Below, one piece after another: positions 23,701 to 35,700 of a stretch of 64,000 bases of DNA (positions within the stretch are counted from its first letter, which is position 1; each line of letters starts with the position of its first letter). The stretch is from Beroe forskalii (taxonomy: Eukaryota; Ctenophora; Nuda; Beroida; Beroidae): assembly GCA_011033025.1 (NCBI GenBank), contig WFMF01000052.1:62001-126000 (forward strand), written 5' to 3'. A model generated the notes under the pieces. The model was not told the DNA's origin, did no database searches, and saw nothing but the letters and a program-made list of their open reading frames with translations. Both the position numbers and the translations under genes were made by a program.

Positions 23701-26700
23701 TTTATAGTCCATAAAATGCTTGGTTGAGGGGCTCCACCAGTATTTATCATTTTGAGTCATGTGGAGACTTCTGCCCGAGGAAATTTTACATCTATTTTTT
23801 AAAGAACGAAATTAAAAGCTTGATTGGTTCCAAAGATATAGCCTAATATATGATATGTGGAGCTACGTGTGGAGCAAGGCCCTCAACCAGCTCCAGATGG
23901 ACATTTTGATCGAAATTTCAGTAGCTAATGGGTTACATCATTTCACAACTTTTTATTAAGGTTTCTGACATTTATTCCTCAACCAATGTGGAAAAGATTG
24001 AAAATAAATATTAAAATTCCCTCAACCAGGGTTTTATGTCCAATTTGAGTCAGAATTTTCAATTTTAGCTGAAGTCATCTTCTGGCCAAATGTTTGAGGC
24101 CATAAAAGTTCTCTAGTGACCTCAACCAGTGTGGAGAACTATTTCAAATACTCTCACCCCTTCAATTCTAAAATGTGGAAAATGAGAAATTGTAGGTAAC
24201 CATCAAATTTATATCAATTATGAAGCCACACGTTGGTTATACAGGCTCATTTAGTATTTGTTGCTCCATAAGGGTTTACTGACATGATTGTTAGCTAATT
24301 GGATGATATAGCCCTCAACCATGTGGAGCTGTACCCATATCTATAATTTAGATCAGTCTCCACATCTGGTTGAATATTCAAATCAATGTAATGTTCATTC
24401 AAAGTTATCCAGTATCTATTTACGAGCAAAAAAGGATGCTATCTTGAATAATATCTCAACCATGTGGAGACACTCTTCCAGTTTGTATTGGCAACTCCTA
24501 TTAGATCTTCAGCTAATTCTTGCTTTGGTTGAGAAATCTGTAATTTTTAACTGATGATCATGCTTGGATAGTGGAGGATAGTGTTCAAACAACAAAATAA
24601 TAAACAATCAAGGTGAATGAGACTCTCAACCATGTGGAGCTGTTGTTAACACAGACGCAAACAAGTCACACATAAAAACTCATGCAACAAAAAATAACAG
24701 AAACAGTACCTAATTGATTTTGCAGCAGGTAATTAGATATAGTTATTTAGATATTTTAGAGACTGCTCCACTTGGTTGAGTTTTTATGATATGCCACAGA
24801 CAAAACAAAACGACAAGATTTTGTGATTACGTCAACGAATCACATCATCACTAAATCACCCAAAAACTCTTACATATCACGTTAGCCCAGTAGGTTACAA
24901 ATCATGTCCCAGACTTGCATGACGGCAAGCTCCACACTGGTTGAGTTTATGCCATTCAACTCACATGTTTTCAAACAGTACAAAAACATCTCTGGATCAT
25001 TCTGTTGTTCTAAATACAGTAGTAGTAAAAATTGTATATTGAAGCTGGATTATAGATGATCAATTCGCGCCTGGTTGTCTCCACATGGTTGAGTAAGGAC
25101 ACATCAGAGCTGGTCTAATGTAAAGTATCAATGAATCATATTTTATGTTTGATTTAAAATCTTTAACAGACACACCTCTTCTTAGAAAGAGACGATAGGT
25201 TTGTACATCTTCACTTGTGAATAAAGGCTCCACATTGGTTGAGGATACCTATAAGGAGTCACATGACTTACTTTCTATCTATGTCTGGACTGCCATAGTG
25301 ATCAAAGACCCTCTCTGGTTGAAAAAATGCAACTTAAATTGAACTTGAAGCACTTTCCATTAGCATTCTGTTTATTAGAATGCAGCTCCACGCTAGTTGA
25401 GGACTGTTACACATTTCAATCATTCAAAATTGTAATCATACATATTTGTTTTAGTTTTTAACAAAGGTTTGACATCTCTATTCACTTAACTTTTGATTCT
25501 GTGGACATTTAAAAAATCGCCTTTCATTCATAAGGATGCTCCACATCAGTTGAGTGAGTAACCAAAGTTACTCAACCAGGGTGAAATATGTTCTCAATGC
25601 ATTTCCAGAGGTGAATCAATTTGAAAAATTATGTTTAACCTAATGCTGCTCTCTGGAATCCCGTGAACAAAAACCTGGTTAATTCTAGTCACTGGCTCCA
25701 GTGGTTGAGATACAGACCTAAAATTGGTATCATAAGACATTTTAACCACTGTGTAATAGTGTCATGAAGTATCATCTCAAAATTATGAGTATAAGTACAA
25801 ATAAAACGTAATTAACATTTTGAGGTGAAAAATGGGTAAAAATCGGTCCTCAAATGTGTCAAGACAGCTTTCAACATGACCTTTTATCTTCCGTTTTGTC
25901 AAATTGGCCGTGCAAAGCATTTATGTCACCAAAAACTAGTGTTTGGAGCCTCGCCTTGTCCTACTAAGAGTCGTGTGATTTGATTGAGTTGTTTTTAACT
26001 TTGTATTAGCAATGAATGCCGAGTAAAGACGGATAAACCTGACGGCTATTTCACTGAAATAATAGGCTCATGATAATTTATTAGAGCTCGAGGATCATCT
26101 TACTACTTATAATTCTTCCTCATATATAAATAAATATATATCTGTCTGTCCGGTTTATGATTTCTGTCTGTCCGGTGGCTTATATATAGCCACAGATTTT
26201 TCTGACACCAATCAGTACCCAATCAAGCATGCCAATTGCCGATGATCGGAATGTTCATACCAGAGTACCAGTGACGTTTGACACCACCTGACATATAGAC
26301 ATCACATAGAGGTAGGCACACCCGATTAAAATATTACCTCATCACTGATAAGAACCTAAGAACCACAGTACTGCATTATACTGTACGAATTGCTGAAGCG
26401 AAAAAATTGTGAACGATGGCCGGAGGCCATGGGTTCTGCTAGTAAGTACAATTTACGATTATCAATTGCAAATTATAGCATTACGATTTATAGATCAAGT
26501 CCTAAATCATCTGTTATATAATAAGTTCACATTAATAATTTTCATCAAAAATTTCACAGCTTAGGATATTTATACCTGGTAAAACACTAAACAGTACTCG
26601 TGAGCTCGTGGCAATGGTTTTGGAAGGTATTGCCCAGTATGTCAGAGGATAATTCTGGTAAACATGCGAGGAAGAAGCAAAAGGCAGGGGGCTCCTTTTG

Positions 26701-29700
26701 TGCAAATGCTCATTGTTCCAACAGAAGTCATAGGAATAAAGAAAGCAGCCGAGAAGATCGGAAGTTTTTGAAGTATTATTTCATCCCTAAAGATCCTATA
26801 CGTCGGAAAGCTTGGGCCTCCAGAATGGGCCGGGAGCTAAGCTGGAAACTTCTGCCATACCAGGATATGCTCCGATCATTTTGAACTGATTGATTTTAAT
26901 GAGCAAGACCTTTCCCGATGGAATCCAGATGAAATCGTCTATCTTACTACTTATAATTCTTCCTCATATATAAATAAATATATATCTGTCTGTCCGGTTT
27001 ATGATTTCTGTCTGTCCGGTGGCTTATATATAGCCACAGATTTTTCTGACACCAATCAGTACCCAATCAAGCATGCCAATTGCCGATGATCGGAATGTTC
27101 CTTACCAGAGTACCAGTGACGTTTGACACCACCTGACATATAGACATCACATAGAGGTAGGCACACCCGATTAAAATATTACCTCATCACTGATAAGAAC
27201 CTAAGAACCACAGTACTGCATTATACTGTACGAATTGCTGAAGCGAAAAAATTGTGAACGATGGCCGGAGGCCATGGGTTCTGCTAGTGAATACTAATGA
27301 TTGCTATTCTCACTCAACGAGAAAACATTATTGATATGCTTTACTTCCTTATCATTGTTATCATAAATTTATATATTTTTATCATATTTTACATTTTATG
27401 TGATTGGTTAAATTGTTACAGTGCATAAACTTCACACATTGGCAGATAATTACGTGATATCGGCTAATTACATTGAATCACGTAAAATCACATAATATGA
27501 GCAGTGTTTGTTTACTTACAGCAAGCGCGCATATGCTGCAGTTCTTGTATCCGCTCGAAACGGAATGCTAATTAGATCAGCCCTGGGCCCGCCTCGGTTT
27601 GTTATTTATAGCACATTGCGTTCAGTACTATTATAGCATCAATTTAGGATAAGGTCGGTTCTGGACCGCAGGGGGCCTTTAATTCAATCGAGTCGGATAT
27701 AGGTGTAGCAGTTCCTGGTCTAGATCAATGTGAACAAAAAATTGTCCAATGTCAGTATGAGAATCAGTTGTCAGAATCAACATCATCTTGCAGCACAAAA
27801 GTCAATTGGTTTAGCACGACTAAAACTAACAAATGAAGTTCTATTTTCCAATCATAAAGTTGAATATTTGATTTCGTTGCTCATAACTTTTGATCTGATT
27901 TTTGAAATTTTTCCCTCGCCAATTTTCTTTTTGTTTTACAAAAAGGCCTTGTAAGGGTTAGCAGACGTCATTATTTTGAGAGGATTGGGTGAACAAAAAA
28001 ATTAATGTGATCTGTAATGTGTATACTACCTTATTAATATCCTTACTGTAAAATCTGAAAGTGCCCGGAAATTTGAGGGAGATATGCCCACAAAATTTGA
28101 GGGAAATGTCCACAAATTTGAGGGAGATGTCCTCATATTTGAGGGAGATTTCGTCAACAAGGTACCATTGCAGGCACAATGTGCAACAATCAACTGCTCC
28201 TTTATAAAATCACTCGTGCAGACTGCAGGTGTAGATAATCAGTTTGGTGTAGTGGCATCTCACAGCAGCTAGCTTACAGCTATTTGGGTTCAATGCTTCG
28301 GCGATGCTAACCTTGCAAATTTTTATTCTTTTTTAAAACTTTGTTTATAAATTTCAACCATCGGACTTTTAAATTTACAGATAAGATGTGGCCCAGGCCC
28401 TTCGATAAGTAGGGATAAATATGTATCAACTTTCATCGTCAAGGAATTTTTCATCAATATTTTATTGGATTTCAAGCATTCTTGTTGCATAGAGACAATT
28501 GACAATGAGAAATTTGAGTGCGATCAATGATGACCATGGCTTCCAGTAAAAAATGTGTCTTGGTAATCAGAATCATCAATGTTGAACAGTATGAAGTATT
28601 GAAGTACGGACACGGTTATGATATTTATTCTTTTCCATGTCTTGAAATCATGTAAAGGGATGGTGTGATGCAAAATGAACCAGAAAGTGGAACAATTGTA
28701 CAATGTTTTGAAATCAACGTTTAGGTAAAATGTGATGCGTAACAGAAATGGGGCTAGATTCGTAATGAAATCTTGAAATGACACACAAACAAAATGGCAA
28801 AATGCTACAAAGAGTTCTAGGAATTGGCCGGAGCGTGCGCAAGGATTTGGCACATGTAATGGACCGAATTCACCCACGTGTGTTTAGTACGTTGGAGAGG
28901 GAAATAAAGCACCAGCAAAACCCTGTAAAACGAGGCAATGGGACAAACAAGAATTGCGCCGGCAGGTGCAATTCTTGTTTATGTGGTCAAAAGTATCCAA
29001 TAAATTTAAATTGTTTGAAATTTGTGAACAAGGTGCTGCGTAGCAGCGCCAAGTGAGCCGTGTATATGCAGGCCCAATGGGCCTGCTAGTTAGTATATAA
29101 CTTGATAAATGGTTTCATCCAACATTACTCAGGTGTGGTCATTGCAAAAAATTAGCCCCTGAATATGATGCTGCTGCAATGGAACTCAAGGAAGCAGGTA
29201 GTGTTGCTGTTCTTGCCAAAGTGGATGCTAATGAACATCAGGAACTTGGAAGTAAATATGGTGTTACTGGCTTCCCCACCCTTAAAATATTTAAGAAAGG
29301 CGTTGAAGAACCAATTAACTATGATGGAGGTCGGACAACATTTGACATTGTTGAAAAGATGAAGGAGTTGTCAGATCCAAACTGGGAGCCTCCTAAATCT
29401 GAAGTTCTTGAACTGACAACTGACAACTTTAATAGTATCGTCAATGATGAGCCCATCATTCTTGTGGAGTTTTTTGCCCCATGGTGAGTAGCTGAGTGTA
29501 AAATGATCATTGATAGTATCATTAACCACTAATAATTCTTTGTGGGTAATCAGAGCACTCAAAGCTATTACTGAAGTACTGAGACCTCATGAATTGATGG
29601 TCTAAAGCTTTATTTCTCTGTAAAAGATTTTAAATCAATGGTGTAAGCTGCCAACATCAATTTATTTTATGTATGCTGACGTGATTGAATTATTGAATGG

Positions 29701-32700
29701 CAATTGGCTACATTGATTTGTTGAATGGCTACATAGAAGTCATAGATGCATATGAGTGCAGATCATTCGAAAAAGAATCCTCGATAAATTTAGATACTAT
29801 AACAGTTGCCCGCACTTATCTATGCAACAGTAACTTACTGTTGTTTGGAGTATCTTAACATATCGAGCACTCCTTTTCAAGCAATCTGTGCTAATGAAGG
29901 ATATTGACTATACTAAACATGTGATGGATCTGCGAGAAATCCCCCAGTCCACCAGTGTGGAGACATTGACACGGCATCTGGGAGATATAGATATTGATTA
30001 CAGGATAGCTATTGTCGAAATAATACAGGTGTGGTCACTGTAAGAAGCTGAAACCAGAGTACGAGAATGCTGCTCGGCAACTGAAGAGCCACGATATCCC
30101 CCTCGCCACTGTGGATGCCACTGTAGAAACAGATCTTGCCAAAGAGTACGGAGTAACTGGATATCCAACACTTAAAGTCTTCAGAAATGGGAAAGTCAGT
30201 GATTTCAAGGGAGGCAGAACTGCAAGTGGTATGCAATGACTAAATATACGATTAATACAATGCAGAACAGATTTTATTTGATATCCTTTTTGTTAATTTG
30301 GCATACAGTAATTAACTGTTCAATCGTCAATATAACACATTGCATAAATTTATGATCCCAAAATGTCAATTGATCTGAGAAGTGAGAAAATTCTGATATT
30401 CCTCCATGCTGCGAACTTGTTTAGTGAATAGTGAAACAAGGAGTTATCAATCAAAAATATTTTCGACGATCGACATCATCACCATGTCTGAAAGATGATG
30501 TTTTTAATTTCAGAACTGAAGACGATGTCGATCATCTAATATATTTTTCAATAAACGAGTTCGCAACATAATAAGAGGAATATCAGAATTTACTCAAATC
30601 AATTGAAACAATGCGACTCTTGAGTATAACCCCACTGAAATAACTTATCCCAAAATGTGATCGTGAAATCGATCTTGGTGGTTCTATGACTATTTACTTG
30701 ATTATTTCCTAGAAATCGTTAATACGATGGTGACAGAAAAGAATCCACATACTTACGAAATCTCCACAAATGCACACAAAAAAGAGGTATACAGACGACA
30801 GCAATTATTGTTAATATTGTTTGCGTTCAATCAAATTGGTTTACTTTATATGGGTGAGCATTTGAGCAATCGGAGACATTTTGTCCTTATGTTATGTTTT
30901 ATTTACAGCTGTTATTTTCGGTGGGTACTTACCTAGAATATATAATAGATTATAGGTCCAAAATAGTTTTATTACCACTGAATAAATATGAATAGAAATA
31001 TAGCAATCACTGCCATGTCATAGTACAACAGGTAATACTTGATGAATGATGTTACAAACTGACTCATAAAAGTTAAAACTTTGAAAGAAATTCCCCCCCA
31101 CTACAGGTTGAGAAGCCCAGCACTGTTAGGCTGGTGGGGTTGTTCCCTGGCTTAGCTTGGGATTCCGTGGAGTTCCAGCTCTTCGAGGAAATCACCAACG
31201 AATTCCGGAGCTCCTACCCGTGCAGCCACTCCTTCGATGCCACTTTCGCTTCCAAATCATTCAAGGTTTGCAGAAATATAGATCATAATTCTTTGCTAAT
31301 TTCATTTTCTGTTTCTATTGCATTTCATAACATATTTCATCTGTTATTTTGTGCTAATGATGTGTTTATTATTCCCATTTTCAGGCATCAAAGCCAGCAT
31401 TGGTCGTAGTATACCCCTCTCTTTACGTCGCCAAGAAGGAGAAGGCTTTTGTTACTATTCCCATCACAGCAGAATCGTCTGTTTCGGACATCACAGCTTC
31501 CATCAGGTAAGACTAAGTTCTTGTTGCTAAAGTAGATCCCTGTCCCCGAGATTTTGATAATTGATGTAGTTAAGGTCCTAGAAATTTTTCGGTAAATTAA
31601 GCGATCCGACGAGGCCAGTATCGCGCCAGTATCACGCCAATAGCGCGCCAGTATCAGGCCTACCTCACGCCGTTATCGCGCCAGTAGCACGCCAGTAGCG
31701 CGCCAGTAGCACGCCAGTAGCACGCCAGTAGCGCGCCAGTAGCACGCCAGTAGCGCGCCAGTAGCACGCCAGTATCACGCCAGTATCACGCCAGTATCGC
31801 GCCAGTCGAAACTAACTTAAAGCCAGGACGCCAGTAACACGCCAGTATAAGATCGGATACTGGCGTGCTACTGGCGTCCTGGCTTTAAGTTAGTTTCGAC
31901 TGGCGCGATACTGGCGTGATACTGGCGTGCTACTGGCGCGCTACTGGCGTGCTACTGGCGTGCTACTGGCGTGATACTGGCGCGATACTGGCGCGATACT
32001 GGCGCGATGACGGCGTGAGGTAGGCCTGATACCGGCGCGCTACTGGCTTGACACTGGCATGGTAATGGCCTGATACTGGCGTGATACTGGCCTCGACGGA
32101 TCGCCCAATTAACCAATTTTTCTCCCAATATTTAATTGTACCTATTCGCGTATATTTAGCAGCTTCTGAAGTTCTGAGTTCTGTCTGAATTACTGAATAA
32201 GCTATTTTGATGGGTTTTAACGTTCTTTTGTGCAAAGTACGAGTACCTAATTTTTCTGAAACAATTAATAAAACCTACCTTTTAAAGTTTAGTAACGCAT
32301 TTCAAACAACCTTGTCGCCTTGCAGTTCACATGACAAACCTTTGGTGGGAGATTACGACTGTACCAACTGTAATAAGATATACGATGCTGTGGACACGGT
32401 CAGAGTCTACACCAGCAAAGACTATGGCAAGGGATTCGATAAAAGTGAGTTTCTCAAGAACTATTCATGTCTTCAGGGTTTGATACTTGTTCTGTATTAC
32501 AGTATTACCAATACTCATACCTGATCCCTAATGAATCATGTGACATGGTATTTATCTGGGGTTGTGTTGAGAAACACACTTTTTAGGTATACCAACATTT
32601 GGTATTCGGTCATTTGGCCTAACTGGACATCTGGCCTAACACTGGTTAGGGTCAGGGGAGAGAGATAAATTCAAAATTTCTTGAGTATTTCTTGAGTTTA

Positions 32701-35700
32701 AGGCGTTAGGCCAAATGTCCAGTTAGGCCAAATGACCTAGAACCCAACATTTCACCAACATTTTGACCAACATTTGACCAACATTTGACCAACATTTGTA
32801 ATTCGTGAAATTAATGAGCATTGACTGATGACTCTCTGAATTCGTTGGACCACCAGTCCACTACAACTCAAACCCATCCCTTATCAACAAACCACTATTG
32901 GTTGAAACATGGATTTCTTACTATTGTGTCATAATATGTTGGTTTATACAAATCGTGTTTCTCAACACAAACTCATGTTTAAAGCCCTCCCTAGGAGGCT
33001 AGTATTCCTGTACAGCCTTATGGTCGGGGTTTGATAAAAACTCATAGAAATATCATACTTATTTTTATTATACTATTATTATATTGACTTATTGAAGGGT
33101 TGAGCCAACGCGTTTGAATCTAAAACTCTAAAATACTCAATTTTTCTTGACTTAAAGATCTGTGATTGCCTTTTCAAGTATGAAGTGCTTTCAAGTGCTC
33201 TATAGTTGGACCTGACCACTTTATAGGTGACATCTTTAACTCTTTAAAAGGACAACAGTTTAACTATTAAAAGGTGGCATTTAGAACTAAACTTGAGGAA
33301 GATACAAAATATACGTACTTTCTTTTATTCTCATTGGAGGATGAGCTTATGCCCTTTGGATGGGAAAAAGTCCCGTTCATACTTCTAAGCCCGGTATTAT
33401 CTAGAATTACAAAGATGTCAGTTTGTCCTGAAACTGGGGTTCTTTTCGAAACAAAAAAACGGACTGAATTCAAATTTGCACTAAAATTTTGACTTAAATC
33501 TGTTTTGACTTGATCCGTTTTTTGACTTAATTAAATCTGTTTCGGAGTACATGTGCGTGACACATCCCTCAGCTGTGTTCGTGATGTCACCGCTCTACGT
33601 GTAACAATGGTGGCTGTTTCACAACCATGTCGTTTGTTTGAGCCACGTAGTTCCACTTGCATGGTGCTGTGCACATAGCTCATGATTCTTGTTACCTACT
33701 TGCTGTTCTAACTTACATTCAGATGCACCTTACCTTGGTATTTAGTTGATCATTATAAATATTCATGTTGGGCGTCGCGTACTAGAAACAGAGAAATGGC
33801 GGTTCGTTATTCAATACCTTAGTGGTAGAAATTAAGAAGTGTATTTATTAAGGACGTACTAATTAAGAAGTGTACTAATTAAGGCAGTAAAATTTCTCCA
33901 AAAATCAGGCAAATCTAGGACTAAATTTCACGTCGTTTCACCAATTTTCAGCCAAAAATACTGATATGAAAACAAGAAGAGGGCAGATTTTTCCATTGAA
34001 TTCAATCTATTTGGAATCTATGAAATAGACAAAAGTAAAACTAGGCGTTATAGAGAAACAGATTAGCAAACGGGTCAATGAGCATCCTAGAGTCAACACC
34101 ATGTTCTTTGCAACGTTTCACTGGAAGATGTGCAGGAAGACGAAGAAGCTGAAGAAATGCCTATAATTTTTTCGAGTGACAATTGTTTATCATATCAAAT
34201 TTGATTTTGTCTGCACTAATGCTTTCACTGAAAAATTCTGAACCTGTATTGAGAGAAAATAGAATGCTTAATATTGTAGTGAAAGAAAAGATAGGTATAA
34301 ATGTATAAATCTTTTACTTTAACAAAATTTTCTAAAATTTCGGTATTGTACAAATTACGGTAGGTAGAAATTAAGATTTGTAGAATTTAAGGAGTGTACT
34401 ATTTAAGGCAGTAAAATCGCTTACTACCTTAAATAGTACACTTCTTAATTTCTACCACTAAGGTATACCATTTCAAAGCATCGTGATATTCAGTTTAGAG
34501 TATCTAGCACCTATCTACTGTCTATACTCTATGATACAAACCGTGTTTATCCCGTCTCTTTCGTGAGATGTATTTTGTGTAACAACTTCGTGATTAATTC
34601 CAAACGGGATCTGTCTATATCATATTATAAGCTTTAAAACCGGAACGCTCATACTTTATGGAATTTAATTTTCGAGAACATGTAATGCCCAAGTCCAAAT
34701 TAAATCATTATTGAATCACGAGCTGTAAAACGAGTGCTTTATTTTTACCATGAAGTTATAAACGTGGACCTCATTCGGACACTGCGTTTTTGTTAGATTT
34801 TAATCACCACTCAGAGCGTAGTGAATTGGAACAAGTCTCTTCTTAGAGCTTTAGAGTGCAGTTAGTATATAGCAGTTAGCATTATATGTAATCTTATTAT
34901 GGAGATTGCGTTTGATAAAACTTTTGGGGATAGACCTCTGCAGTTGATTTATCCTTTTATCAGCATTGCAATGTTTACAGATCCAAACAAGAATTGCGCC
35001 CGTTACCCATTTGCGGGCGCTTAATTTCCCTCCCCCGAGCTTGAAGATATTAATAGAAACGCACAATTCTATATTCACGTGTAAATTTAACGATTTTCAA
35101 TTTCATTGATTCCGCGCTGTGTTGTTCCAGTGTCACTAAATTGCAGTATTTTTCACCCCTTCTATTGATGAAACAATCAGTAAGTAATTATGAATTAAGT
35201 GAGAAAATTAAAGCGATGGCTGTCACGGTTGAACTCGAAGCAACTAGCATTGATGATTTCGTGATACGCAAAGAATACAATGTAATGTAGTAATTTGCTT
35301 TCTACTTTTCTACCACAAATTTTTCAAAATTGCTCGATTTTCTAACATTGGTAAAATGTGAACTTGGAGCTTGAATTTTTGATAAACATTTGATCGGCTA
35401 GCTAAAGCTTAACTTGCGCGCAGTGCGCACCACGCATGATGTTGAGCCGCAGTGCCGCGCACAAAACTGGTCGATATGTACCTCCATATTGATCTTGCGG
35501 AGTGAATAGCGCGCAACTGCGCGCGCAATTAAGGTTGTTATGCAACCATTGTTGACGAAATCTCCCTCAAATATGAGGACATCTCCCTCAAATTTGTGGA
35601 CATCTCCCTCAAAATTTGTGGACATATCTCCCTCAAATTTCCGGGCACTTTCCAGAAATTACACTAGTTGTATTGCAAATCTGGACATGCTATGCACATA

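Larger units (their letters stand above)
23279..27678. mobile_element. 4.4-kb TTAA-flanked transposon with diverged terminal inverted repeats
   Basis: TTAA flanks both ends (23275-23278, 27679-27682). The ends read AGGCCCCCTTCACTCC on the left and, on the opposite strand, AGGCCCCCTGCGGTCC on the right. Subterminal similarity continues inward: GAACTGCAGCATATAGCGCGC near 23413 matches the complement of a segment near 27540. TTAA duplication is the signature of piggyBac-type elements, but no piggyBac transposase is visible. The interior holds the motif array (23724-25709), a THAP ORF and two Helitron-like insertions. Autonomy is unlikely in this copy. Confidence 0.65.

Noticed and set aside
23673-25881. 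CRISPR array, because short repeats are regularly spaced
   Set aside because: Repeats vary, are reversed at the midpoint, spacing is about 150 bp, and the context is an animal genome with no cas genes.
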